From: Sphaerisporangium aureirubrum
GTDB taxonomy: Bacteria; Actinomycetota; Actinomycetes; Streptosporangiales; Streptosporangiaceae
Direction: 5' to 3'
Assembly (NCBI RefSeq): GCF_042658925.1
Contig: NZ_JBHSRF010000028.1
Location: 1-64,000, forward strand
DNA length: 64,000 nt
The translations under genes were made by a program, and so were the position numbers. Below are positions 25,899 to 33,948 of the stretch, piece by piece (position 1 is the first letter of the stretch; each line of letters starts with the position of its first letter). The notes under the pieces are model-generated. The model made no database searches. It was not told the DNA's origin and saw nothing but the letters and a program-made list of their open reading frames with translations.

Positions 25899-26393
25899 CC
25901 GCCCACCCAACCCCGCCCCCCTCCGCCCGCGCACACGCCGCATCCCGTGACGAGCGCTATCCAGCGCCGACGCGGCGGTACGAGCGCCGCCCACCCAACC
26001 CCGCGCTCCCTCTGTCGGCGCACACGCGCCATCCCATGACGAGCGCTTTCCGGCGCCGACGCGGCGGGGCACACGCCGCCTGCCCAACCCCGCGCTCCCC
26101 CTGCCAGCGCGTACGCGGCATCCCATGACGAGCGCTCTGCGGCGCCGAGGCGGCGGGTGACGTCCCCCGAAGTGGTGTAACTCCTGGGGATCTTCGTGAA
26201 GGGTGTCGATGGCCCGCCACCTGGCGCCTAGGGCGGCGCGTTCATGATCACGGCCTCGGAAATCACACCACCTGGCGGGACGTCACCAGGCGGCGGGGCA
26301 CACGCCGCCTGCCCAACCCCGCGCTCCCCCTGCCGGCGCGTACGCGGCATCCCGTGACGAGCGCTCTGCGGCGCCGAGGCGGCGGGGCACAGT
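25899..26393. repeat. Tandem array of four ~86-bp repeats, interrupted by a 132-bp insertion
   Basis: Four units start near 25899, 25985, 26075 and 26305. Each carries CCCAACCCCGCG, then GCATCCCGTGACGAGCGCT (or a near variant), then GGCGCCGA-GCGGCGG. Units 3 and 4 are nearly identical, while unit 1 is the most diverged. Units 3 and 4 would be contiguous if the element at 26156-26287 and one copy of its 8-bp duplication were removed. No gene is supported in the array. Confidence 0.85.
26156..26287. mobile_element. MITE-like element, 132 bp, IS256-like ends, 8-bp target duplication
   Basis: The ends are perfect 11-bp inverted repeats (GGTGACGTCCC at 26156-26166 and GGGACGTCACC at 26277-26287) that extend imperfectly to about 29 bp, sharing GTGGTGT. 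The element is flanked on both sides by AGGCGGCG (26148-26155 and 26288-26295), an 8-bp direct duplication. It interrupts the 86-bp tandem array exactly, so the empty site can be reconstructed. There is no transposase frame. Long imperfect ends and an 8-bp duplication fit the IS256/mutator family; family assignment is inference. Confidence 0.85.
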
Positions 26394-26468
26394 ACGGCGA
26401 AGCCGATGATCGGGCTGTGCCGTACTCCGTCGGCGTCCAACTGTCCACCGCTGCCGGCTGTGTCTTCG

Positions 26469-26539
26469 ATCGGCGCCGCGACGGCGGGAAGCGGTACGGC
26501 GAAGTCGGCGCCGTCTTGCGGCGGACAACCCGGCGTGTA
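26469..26539 (+). repeat. Dispersed ~75-bp repeat, copy B
   Basis: This copy matches copy A closely (GATCGGCGCCGCGACGGCGG, GTACGGCGAA, GCGGCGGACAACCCGGCGTG). With the following ~70 bases it forms one arm of a larger imperfect inverted repeat whose other arm is 26680-26820; the two arms share ATGGTCCT, CGCGAA and CCGCAAG segments. Confidence 0.75.
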
Positions 26540-26747
26540 CGACGCCGGGGGTGAATGGTCCTCGCGAAGGACGCGGTCCACGCGAAAACCGCAAGAGCAG
26601 GCATGGCCCGGGCATGGACCGGAACGTGCCGCGGTGGAGCAACTATGAGCCCGGCAGGCCCGGGGGTGCGGGGGTGTCCCCCGCATGAGCACAGCCCTTG
26701 CGGCTTCCGCGCGAAGCGCGCCCCTGGCAAGGACCATTTCAGTGGCG

Positions 26748-26820
26748 CCGTACACAACGCGGGTTGTCCGCCGTACGGCGGCGCCGATTTCGCCGTACAA
26801 CGTCCCGCCGTCGCGGCGCC
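26748..26820 (-). repeat. Dispersed ~75-bp repeat, copy C (inverted)
   Basis: The reverse complement matches copies A and B (GGCGCCGCGACGGCGGGACG, GTACGGCGAA, GGCGGACAACCCG). It forms the second arm of the large inverted repeat with copy B. Confidence 0.75.
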
Positions 26821-26860
26821 GGGAACACAACCGCACAGGGCGACGGGGACCCGGACGTAC

Positions 26861-26974
26861 ACGGCGGGTGTCCTGCCGTACGGCGGGTGTCCTGCCGTAC
26901 GGCGGGTGTCCTGCCGTACGGCGGATGTCCTGCCATACGGCGGATGTCCTGCCATACGGCGGGTGCCCCGCCGC
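26861..26974. repeat. Six tandem 19-bp hairpin-forming repeats
   Basis: Six head-to-tail 19-base units of ACGGCGGGTGTCCTGCCGT or close variants. Units 1-3 are identical; units 4-5 are ACGGCGGATGTCCTGCCAT; unit 6 is diverged. Each unit is a near palindrome (ACGGC...GCCGT around TGT), so each can fold into a small stem-loop. The array starts 13 bases past the stop of the metalloprotease gene and may act in transcript ending or mRNA stability. There are no spacers, so it is not a CRISPR. Confidence 0.9.
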
Positions 26975-26986
26975 GCGGCGGGATGG

Positions 26987-28078
26987 TCAGGCTTGGCCGT
27001 TTACGGTGGGGAGTTGTTTGGGGTGGAGGACTCGGGAGATCCAGGTGGAGGGGGTGGCTATTTCGAGCTGGGTGGGGAGGGTTTGGGGGGAGGTCCAGAC
27101 CTGGTTGAAGCCGTCTATGCCTGCTTCGGCCACTACCTCGCGGACGAAGGCGGAGCCCTCGGCGTATTGCTTCATTTTGAGGTCTACGCCTAGTAGGCGG
27201 CGGAGGGTGCGGTCGAAGCGGGAGCCGCCTTCGCGGCGGTGCTGGAACTTGGAGCGGATCTCGGCGACCGAGGGGACGACCGTGGGGCCCACGGCGTCCA
27301 TCACGTAGTCGCCGTGGCCTTCCACCAGGGTCATCACGGCGGTCAGGCGGGCGAGGATCTCTTTTTGCTCCGGGGTCTGGATGGCGTCGATCAGGTTGCC
27401 CTCGCCGCCCTTGATGGCGTCGGCCACGGCGTCGGAGGCGGCGCGGAGGCGGTCGAGCATGGTGCCCAGATCGAGGTCGGAGGCCAGGAGGAATTCGGTC
27501 ATCTGGGCGCGGACGTACTCGCGGAGCCAGGGGACGCCGGTGAACTGGACGCGGTGGGTCTCTTCGTGAAGGCAGACCCACAGGCGGAAGTCACGGGGGT
27601 TCACGCCGAGCTCGCGCTCGGTGTGGACGATGTTGGGGGCGACCAGCGTGAGCCGGCCCGTGGGGGCCTGGCCGTTGGGGTCGGGTGGCAGGAACAGCTC
27701 GTACTGGCCGAGCACGCGGGCGGCGAGGAACGCCAGGACGGCACCCACCTCGACGCCGGTCACCCGGGAGCCGACCGCGCCCACGATGGCGGGGATCTGC
27801 GACCGGCGGGAGTTCATCCGCTCGGTCAGCGGCTCCAGCACGACGCGGAAGCCGTCGACGTTGGCCCGGATCCAGCCGGGACGGTCGACGACGGTGGCCT
27901 CGACGGGAGCCGCGGCGCCGTTGATGCGCGCGAACTCCTGGACATGCCCCTCAGCCTCGCGGGACAGCCGCCTGAGCTCGTTGACGGCTTGCCTGGCCTC
28001 CTCTCGGCTCACTTGAGGCCCGGGGCGCACTAGACGGACACCGGTCGCGACGGCCAGATCCCAGTCGATCACCTGCAT
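26987..28078 (-). CDS. Zinc-dependent metalloprotease, DUF2342 (coenzyme F420 biosynthesis-associated) family
   Basis: This 363-residue protein has the zinc motif LHEETHRVQF (HExxH) near residue 170 and a downstream VEGHGDYVMDAVG that supplies the further ligand typical of the family. N- and C-terminal helical parts match the DUF2342 architecture. The family is widespread in actinobacteria next to dacB and tilS. Its label as F420-associated comes from genome context in annotation pipelines, not from a known substrate. The start is ATG 28076-28078 with GGTGGTGAAC upstream; the longer frame overlaps dacB. Confidence 0.9.
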   Translation of the reverse strand: MQVIDWDLAVATGVRLVRPGPQVSREEARQAVNELRRLSREAEGHVQEFARINGAAAPVEATVVDRPGWIRANVDGFRVVLEPLTERMNSRRSQIPAIVGAVGSRVTGVEVGAVLAFLAARVLGQYELFLPPDPNGQAPTGRLTLVAPNIVHTERELGVNPRDFRLWVCLHEETHRVQFTGVPWLREYVRAQMTEFLLASDLDLGTMLDRLRAASDAVADAIKGGEGNLIDAIQTPEQKEILARLTAVMTLVEGHGDYVMDAVGPTVVPSVAEIRSKFQHRREGGSRFDRTLRRLLGVDLKMKQYAEGSAFVREVVAEAGIDGFNQVWTSPQTLPTQLEIATPSTWISRVLHPKQLPTVNGQA

Positions 28079-28106
28079 GTTCACCACCGTACGTCGCGCG
28101 GCGCCT

Positions 28107-29510
28107 TCACGAGCAGCCGCATCGGGACACGAGCGTGGCCAATCGGTCCAGCGCGGCCATCGCGCCCGCCGGATCGGCCACCTCGTCGGCCATGAAGGCG
28201 AAGGCGACCAGCCGTCCTTCGGCGGTCCTGGCAAGGCCGGTGAGTGTGTTCACTCCGTTCAAAGTGCCCGTTTTGGCGCGCACCATGCCCGCACCCTGCC
28301 GCGTGTCCGATCGCCCGTACCGGTTGTCCAGGGTGCCGGTGAAGCCGGCCACCGGCAGCCCGCTGAGCAGTGACCGCAGGCGCGGGTGGCCCGGGGAGGC
28401 GGCCAGGGACACCAGCCGGGCGAGCGCCGCGGGGGTGATGCGGTTGCGGGTGGACAGCCCGCTCCCGTCGTACACGACCACGCCCTGGGCGGCGCCGAGC
28501 TTCTTCAGCACACCCTGGACGGCCTGCGCGCCCCCGGCGAAGCTGCCCGGCCGGCCCTCCTTGATCGCGACCTGGTGGGCGAGCGCCTCGGCGAGATCGT
28601 TGTCGCTCACGGTGAGCATGTGCTCGACCAGCTCGTACACCGGGGCGGACTCCACCCGGGCGACCTCCGCCGCGCCGGACGGCGCCCGCGCGCGGTCCAC
28701 CGACCTGGCCGCCTTGATCCCGTACTTGCCGAGCAGGACGCGGAACGCCTCGGCCGTCGAACGGGCCGGGTCGGCGTACCGCGCGTCCCGGTCCGGGTCG
28801 GTCCGGCCCTCGTCCATGGTGAGCGCGGACACCGGGGCGACGCTGCCCTCGGGGATGTACCCGGGCTTCCAGCCGGTGGCGGTGCGCGGCCCGGAGAAGA
28901 GCGAGTCGTCGTAGCCGAGGGTGACCGATGTCACCTTCTGCTCCTTGAGGGCCTTCGCCGTGCGGGCCGCCAGGGTGGCCAGCGTGGCGGGCCTGGGGTA
29001 GGTGCCGGGTTTGCCGGACCCCGGCCCGGCCAGCATCACGTCGCCGCCGCCGACCAGGACGATCGAGCGGCCCTTGCCCAGCACGACCCGGGTGGCCATC
29101 CGGGTGTCGGGGCCGAGCGACGTGAGCGCGGCGGCGGCCGTCACCACCTTGGTCGTGGACGCGGGCGTGAGGCCGCTGTCGGCCCGGCTGCCGAACAGCC
29201 GGTCGCCGCCGGCGACGTCCACCACGACGGCGCCCACGCTGGGGCCGAGCGCCCTGTCCCCGAGCGCCTCGGTGAGCCGGGCCGCGAGGCTGCCCTTGGC
29301 CGGGACGGATCCCTGGGGGCCGGTCACGAGCACCGGCCCGGCCGTCACAATGGGCACGGGAGTGGGTGTCGGGGAGGCGGCCGCGACCGGGGGACGCGCC
29401 GTCGCGGCGTCGAGCCCGCCGCCCGCCAGCAGGTGGGCGCCGGCGGCACCGACGAACACTTGCAGCGCGGCGAGCGTCGCCACGGCAACCAAGCGTTCAC
29501 GGCGCACCAC
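28107..29510 (-). CDS. dacB: D-alanyl-D-alanine carboxypeptidase/endopeptidase, PBP4 type
   Basis: This 467-residue peptidase S13 enzyme trims peptidoglycan crosslinks. It has an N-terminal hydrophobic segment (residues 7-30, signal or anchor), a Pro/Thr-rich stretch, then the penicillin-binding motifs: SxxK in TPASTTKVVTAAAA, SxN in LTVSDNDLAEALAHQ, and KTG in VRAKTGTLNGVNTL. It acts outside the membrane. The start is GTG 29508-29510 with AGAGG 8 bases upstream. It ends 28 bases before the metalloprotease start, so the two may share a transcript. It is divergent from ppa, the conserved actinobacterial arrangement. Confidence 0.94.
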   Translation of the reverse strand: MVRRERLVAVATLAALQVFVGAAGAHLLAGGGLDAATARPPVAAASPTPTPVPIVTAGPVLVTGPQGSVPAKGSLAARLTEALGDRALGPSVGAVVVDVAGGDRLFGSRADSGLTPASTTKVVTAAAALTSLGPDTRMATRVVLGKGRSIVLVGGGDVMLAGPGSGKPGTYPRPATLATLAARTAKALKEQKVTSVTLGYDDSLFSGPRTATGWKPGYIPEGSVAPVSALTMDEGRTDPDRDARYADPARSTAEAFRVLLGKYGIKAARSVDRARAPSGAAEVARVESAPVYELVEHMLTVSDNDLAEALAHQVAIKEGRPGSFAGGAQAVQGVLKKLGAAQGVVVYDGSGLSTRNRITPAALARLVSLAASPGHPRLRSLLSGLPVAGFTGTLDNRYGRSDTRQGAGMVRAKTGTLNGVNTLTGLARTAEGRLVAFAFMADEVADPAGAMAALDRLATLVSRCGCS

Positions 29511-29610
29511 GTCACCGACCTCTTTCCCGCATGCGTCATCCTGGATATACGCCTACGAGACATTAATGCCCATCCGGGAGTGCCGGGTGGGCGTGAGCGG
29601 AGGAACCGCG

Positions 29611-30120
29611 GTGGAGTTCGACGTTGTCGTTGAGATCCCGAAAGGGCAACGCAACAAGTACGAGGTGGATCACAAGACGGGACGGATCCGGCTGGACCGC
29701 CTGCTCTTCACCTCCACGCAGTACCCCGCCGACTACGGCTTCATCGAGGAGACCCTGGGTGAGGACGGCGACCCGCTGGACGCGCTGGTGCTCCTGCAGG
29801 AGCCCACTTTCCCCGGATGCCTGATCAGCTGCCGCGCGGTCGGGATGTTCCGTATGACCGACGAGAAGGGCGGCGACGACAAGGTCCTCTGCGTGCCCGC
29901 CACCGACCCGCGCATGGAACACATCCGGGACATTCATCACGTTCCGGAGTTCGACCGTCTGGAGATCCAGCATTTCTTCGAGGTCTACAAAGATCTAGAA
30001 CCCGGCAAGTCCGTCGAAGGCGCCAACTGGGTGGGCCGGGTGGAGGCCGAGCTGGAGATCCAGCGCTCCATCAAGCGCCATCTGGAGCACATCGCCACCG
30101 CGGATCCCGCGGACCACTGA
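29611..30120 (+). CDS. ppa: Inorganic pyrophosphatase
   Basis: This 169-residue family I soluble pyrophosphatase keeps biosynthetic reactions pulled forward by hydrolysing PPi. It shows VEIPKGQRNKYEVDHKTGRI, YPADYGFIEETLGEDGDPLD with the metal-binding aspartates (DGDPLDALV), and the KDLEPGK motif. GTG 29611 is preceded by GGAGGA at 6 bases, so the GTG start is favoured over the longer frame. The gene is followed by a hairpin terminator. Confidence 0.96.
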   Translation: MEFDVVVEIPKGQRNKYEVDHKTGRIRLDRLLFTSTQYPADYGFIEETLGEDGDPLDALVLLQEPTFPGCLISCRAVGMFRMTDEKGGDDKVLCVPATDPRMEHIRDIHHVPEFDRLEIQHFFEVYKDLEPGKSVEGANWVGRVEAELEIQRSIKRHLEHIATADPADH

Positions 30121-30129
30121 GCGCACCGG

Positions 30130-30153
30130 CGGCCCGGGCCATCGCCCGGGCCG
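30130..30153 (+). terminator. Terminator after ppa
   Basis: A 10-bp perfect GC-rich stem (30130-30139 with 30144-30153) with a 4-base loop lies 9 bases past the ppa stop, followed by TTCCGGTTTCC. It also faces the end of the convergent gene at 30179. Confidence 0.65.
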
Positions 30154-30178
30154 TTCCGGTTTCCGGTGACGCACGGTC

Positions 30179-30862
30179 TCAGGACAGGCGCAACAGACGG
30201 GTGATCCACGGCCGCAGGTCGCCCTGGGGCGGCAGGGCGGCGCGGGGGTAGGTGAAGACCGGGGCCTCGTGGCCGTAGGCGGCGTGGAGCTCGGCGGCCT
30301 TGCACCAGTCGGCGACGGTCCGTGCGGTGGCCCAGGCGGCCCCCAGGGCGGGCCGGGCGACCCGGTGACGTTCCCACACCCGCATGAGCGTCACGGTGGC
30401 CTGGGCGGCCGTGAAGCCGTCGTCGGGGTAGGCGGTGCCCGCGAGGTACGGCGCGGTCACCTGGCCCGCGAGGCGGGTGCCGAGCACCCAGGTCCAGTTG
30501 GAGATCACCAGGCCGAGCACCGGCCCGGGGACGGCGGCGGCGGCGCCGTACATCAGCTGCTGCCGCGGCCCGGTGAGGCGGCAGCCCGGCCAGAGCCAGC
30601 CGATGTCCCCGGGGATGTCGGCGCCCGCCAGCCAGCCGAGCACCGCCAGGCCGCGGGCGGTCTGCAGGCGGCACAGTTCGAGCACGTCCCGGGACGTGCG
30701 CGGCGCCGGGCCGAGCCACACCGGCCAGTCGGCCCTGTGCACGCGGGGGGCGAGCCGGGCCAGCTCGGGCGGGACCGGCTGGGGGTACACCCGGGGCCCG
30801 AGGAGGGGGTCGTCCCGGACGGTGTACACGGGCGGCGCCCCCGCACTCAGAAGCGCCCCCAC
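30179..30862 (-). CDS. Protein of unknown function, sigma-factor downstream gene
   Basis: A protein of about 227 residues that I do not recognise. It starts with a short Ala-rich segment, then YTVRDDPLLGPRVYPQPVPP, several Trp-rich stretches (ADWPVWLGPAPRT, WLWPGCRL, VISNWTWVLGTRLAG) and a C-terminal PWITRLLRLS. There is no signal peptide or clear membrane helix. GTG 30860-30862 overlaps the end of the sigma gene upstream by 16 bases, implying coupling and a common role. A longer frame runs back into the sigma gene but lacks separate evidence. Codon use fits a real gene. Confidence 0.6.
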   Translation of the reverse strand: MGALLSAGAPPVYTVRDDPLLGPRVYPQPVPPELARLAPRVHRADWPVWLGPAPRTSRDVLELCRLQTARGLAVLGWLAGADIPGDIGWLWPGCRLTGPRQQLMYGAAAAVPGPVLGLVISNWTWVLGTRLAGQVTAPYLAGTAYPDDGFTAAQATVTLMRVWERHRVARPALGAAWATARTVADWCKAAELHAAYGHEAPVFTYPRAALPPQGDLRPWITRLLRLS

Positions 30863-32499
30863 GCCCCGGACGCGCCTCGCCCCGCCCCGAGACCGGCCCA
30901 CCGCGACCCGGAACCGGCCTGGGACATCTGAGCCCCGGAACCGATCTGGGACATCCGCGCGGCGGAACCGATCTGGGACATCCGCCCGGCGGAACCGGCC
31001 TGGGACATCCGCGCGGCGGCCAGCCTGGCCCAGGGCGCCCACGCGGCGCGCGACCGGGGGAGGAACGCCGCCTCGGAGGCCGGGGCCGTGGGCGCGGGGG
31101 ACCGGAAGGCCGTCGCGCCGACGGTGCCGCTGGGGCAGGGGGTCGCGCGGCGGCGGTGCGGCTTCACCGTGGGGTCCAGGCGGGGCGAGGCGGTCGGCTG
31201 GGACGGGGTCAGGGTCGGCGGGGCCGTGGGAAGGCTCGCCGTGGGCGGCGCGGCGGGCGGCGACGGGGTGGGGCGGGCCGTCGGCGGGCGAGGCGTGGCA
31301 TGGGGCGGGGCGGACGGCGGCTGGGGCCTCGGGGGCGGGATCGGGACCGGCGGCGGGGTCGACGGGGTGGGGGTCGCGCGGCGGCGGGCGGCGTACGGGA
31401 CGGTGCCGTGGCGGGAGGCCGACGGGCTGCCGGCGATCGGGGTGAGGGTCGGCCGGACCGCGCTCGGGGTGCCCCGCCGGGGGGGTTCCGTGGCCGTGCC
31501 CGCGCCGCCGGCCCCGGAGCCGGCGGACGGCGGCAGGGACACGCCGCCGGGGAGGGCGGCGGACACGGGGGCGGTGGCGCCGAGGATCTCGTTGACGAGG
31601 ACTAGGGCCGCGCTGACGATCGCGACCGCCGCCACAACGCCCGCCAGAAGGCGAGGACGCCGCCTGGTCCCTTTGGGGTCCGGAACGGGAAACCCGTCAC
31701 CGTCGAGCAGGCCGGTGCGGCGGGCGACGAACCGGCGGTAGGGGACGAGCTCGGGGTCGATGAAGCAGCTCATCACCCGGACCCGCAGCGTCTCGGGCAG
31801 CACGGGGGCCGGGAGCAGCTCGAAGACCTTGGCGGCGGACACCTGGCGCTCGCCGTGCGGGGAGCAGTCGTCGCACTCGGCGACGTGCAGGAGGAGCAGG
31901 GCGCGCGCCTCGTCGTCCAGCACGCCGTCCCGCCCCGCCAGCAGGGCGTCGCGGTCGGGGCAGACCCCGGAGGGGGCCCGCGCGACGATCTCGGTGGTGA
32001 CGAGGTCCTGGAGCCGCAGCGAGGCGGTGTCCCGCAGTTCCTCGGCCTGCTCGGGACCGATGCCGAGCACGGCGGGGAGCTCGGTCTCGGGGATGCCGTG
32101 CCGGGTGAGGAGGTCGAGGACCTCCCGCTCGTCGTCGGGCAGGCCCTCGACGGCCGCGATGGCCACCAGCCGTAGTTCGGCGTCCTCCCCCGTGGCGGGC
32201 ACGGGCACGCCGGGCACGGTGGCGTCGCGGTCGGTGAGGGGCAGCGCCTGCCTGCGGCGCATGCACTCTCCCCGGGCCAGGGCGTACAGCCAGGCGCGGA
32301 GCCGGTCGTGGCCGGCGAGCGCGTGGACGTGCGCCTCGGCCGCGATCAGCGTGTCGCGCAGCGCGACCCCGGCGCCGTCGGTGTTCGCGAGCAGAGCCCA
32401 CGCGTACCTGTAGATGCCCTCGGCGTAGGTGTCGTACAGGGTGGCGAGAGCACCGGGTTCGCGGGCGCGCAGGGCCTCGACCAGGACACTGTCATTCAT
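30847..32499 (-). CDS. ECF sigma factor fused to zinc-finger anti-sigma motif, membrane helix and Pro-rich tail
   Basis: This 550-residue protein starts with sigma region 2 (LATLYDTYAEGIYRYAWALL, residues 18-37) and region 4 (LTRHGIPETELPAVLGIGPE, 131-150). An HxxxCxxC motif, HVAECDDC (205-212), follows, like the ZAS anti-sigma fold. Then come a transmembrane helix (about 284-304), a Pro/Thr/Ser/Arg-rich external stretch (about 310-470) and a C-terminus with three or four MSQ-GS repeats. It reads as a sigma factor and its own membrane anti-sigma factor in one chain, known in some actinobacterial ECF groups. Release probably needs proteolysis. Start ATG 32497-32499 with GGTGAC upstream. The 227-residue gene is coupled downstream. 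Confidence 0.85.
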   Translation of the reverse strand: MNDSVLVEALRAREPGALATLYDTYAEGIYRYAWALLANTDGAGVALRDTLIAAEAHVHALAGHDRLRAWLYALARGECMRRRQALPLTDRDATVPGVPVPATGEDAELRLVAIAAVEGLPDDEREVLDLLTRHGIPETELPAVLGIGPEQAEELRDTASLRLQDLVTTEIVARAPSGVCPDRDALLAGRDGVLDDEARALLLLHVAECDDCSPHGERQVSAAKVFELLPAPVLPETLRVRVMSCFIDPELVPYRRFVARRTGLLDGDGFPVPDPKGTRRRPRLLAGVVAAVAIVSAALVLVNEILGATAPVSAALPGGVSLPPSAGSGAGGAGTATEPPRRGTPSAVRPTLTPIAGSPSASRHGTVPYAARRRATPTPSTPPPVPIPPPRPQPPSAPPHATPRPPTARPTPSPPAAPPTASLPTAPPTLTPSQPTASPRLDPTVKPHRRRATPCPSGTVGATAFRSPAPTAPASEAAFLPRSRAAWAPWARLAAARMSQAGSAGRMSQIGSAARMSQIGSGAQMSQAGSGSRWAGLGAGRGASGAWGRF

Positions 32500-32761
32500 G
32501 TCACCGACAGTAAATGCTCGGTAACTGTTGTCTCCAGCGTTTCCCGCATGATGACCTGCGTTGTGTTAATACCGTAATGAAAGAGCGCAAGGCAGTTCGC
32601 CGGGATTTCTCCCCGCTATCGGTATCAGCGCGGCGAAACCGGAGATTCTTCCTATCGAGCCACCGGTACCCACCAGACCCAGCGGATGGTGACATCGTGC
32701 CGTTTCAGGTGCTTTACCCGGGGGCGTGGGCGATGCACATAATCCGCGAGCCGTCCACCCG

Positions 32762-33862
32762 TCACGGCAACGCGTGCAGCCCGGCGTCCGCGCATCCCCG
32801 GACCAGCCGCTCCAGCCCGAACGCCTCCACCGGCCCCACCGCGCCCGGCCCGGCCACCCCGTCGGCCGCGGCGGTGACGGCGCCCCACGCCAGGATCCTG
32901 GCCGTCACGTCGTAGGGATCGCCCCCGCTCAGCTCCACCGCGGACAGCCTGGTCCCGTCCCGGTCGTACGCCTCGGCCACCACCAGGGTGGCGAGGCCGG
33001 ACACCGCGGGCGTCCCGTCCCGGTCGGCCGAGCGGATCACCCGGTCGGCCACCGCCTCGGTGACCCGCTTGGCGCCGGGGATCGCCGCGACGTACGGCGT
33101 GGCGCGGGCCACGACCCCGGCGACGCGGGTGAGGCCGCCGAGCCATCCCATATAGACGTTCACCTCGCGCAAACCGGAATGCGTGCGCGGCAGCGCGAAA
33201 TGTTCCAATGCGCCGATCGACAACCCGTGCCGCCTGCGGCCGTTCACGAGAAAAACTCGTGTACGCCCGTGTTGGTGCAGAATTCGGCCGTCCCGGAAGC
33301 TGTACATCGGTTCGAGTATCGCCCCGAGCGCGGACGCGCGGGTGCCCGTACTGGCCCTGCGGGCGATATTCCCCTGGACGAAATAGCCGATGTCCACGCG
33401 CACCGCGTCGTCCCCGGCCTTCTTCAGGGCCAGTGCGGCGGCGACGTTCCCCGGCACGTAGTCGTACCCGAACGCGGTGATCAGCGTGGCCCCGGCGGCC
33501 GCGGCGGCCGGGCCGTACCGCTGGAAGATCCGCCGGATGAACGTCGGCTCCCCCGTCGAGTCCAGGTACACCCCGCCGGCCTGGATGGTGGCCTCGACCG
33601 CGGGCTCGCCCCAGCGGGTGAACGGCCCCACGGTGGAGATCAGCACGCCGCCGGGCCTGACGAGCCGCCGTACCGTGGCGGGGCGGTCGACGTCGGCCAC
33701 CACGGTGGGCAGTTCGACCGGCAGCGAGGAGGCCAGCGCCTCAAGCCTGGCCTGGTCGCGGCCCGCGAGCACCGGGTGGACGCCGTGCGCCAGCAGGGCC
33801 CGCGCGGTGAGCCGCCCGGTGTACCCGGTGGCGCCGAAAAGGACAATCCGGGGGGATGTCAT
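32762..33862 (-). CDS. Saccharopine dehydrogenase-like / trans-acting enoyl reductase family oxidoreductase
   Basis: This 366-residue protein has the N-terminal NAD(P)-binding motif IVLFGATGYTGRLTARALLA, then LISTVGPFTRWGEPAVEATI and GGVYLDSTGEPTFIRRIF, typical of the saccharopine dehydrogenase-like group that includes mycobacterial trans-acting enoyl reductases. The central part has an AFGYDYVPGNVAAALAL block. The substrate is unknown; related enzymes reduce polyketide or lipid intermediates, but no such pathway lies next to it. ATG 33860-33862 lacks a strong ribosome site. Confidence 0.85.
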   Translation of the reverse strand: MTSPRIVLFGATGYTGRLTARALLAHGVHPVLAGRDQARLEALASSLPVELPTVVADVDRPATVRRLVRPGGVLISTVGPFTRWGEPAVEATIQAGGVYLDSTGEPTFIRRIFQRYGPAAAAAGATLITAFGYDYVPGNVAAALALKKAGDDAVRVDIGYFVQGNIARRASTGTRASALGAILEPMYSFRDGRILHQHGRTRVFLVNGRRRHGLSIGALEHFALPRTHSGLREVNVYMGWLGGLTRVAGVVARATPYVAAIPGAKRVTEAVADRVIRSADRDGTPAVSGLATLVVAEAYDRDGTRLSAVELSGGDPYDVTARILAWGAVTAAADGVAGPGAVGPVEAFGLERLVRGCADAGLHALP

Positions 33863-33948
33863 GTAATTACCGTAACTCCCCGGTGATTTCAAGATCCATA
33901 GCGGGGCGGCGGGGTCGCCCCGCGCTTCCGCGACCGCCGGTCCGGCGC

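Noticed and set aside
26861..26974. Possible CRISPR array
   Set aside because: The 19-base units are directly joined without spacers, and there are no cas genes.
25600..26986. Several small Arg-rich ORFs of 60-230 codons in both strands
   Set aside because: They arise from the repeats, lack ribosome sites and resemble no family.
32514..32915. 133-residue plus-strand ORF between the sigma and oxidoreductase genes
   Set aside because: It has no ribosome site and overlaps the 3' end of the oxidoreductase gene; composition is not gene-like.
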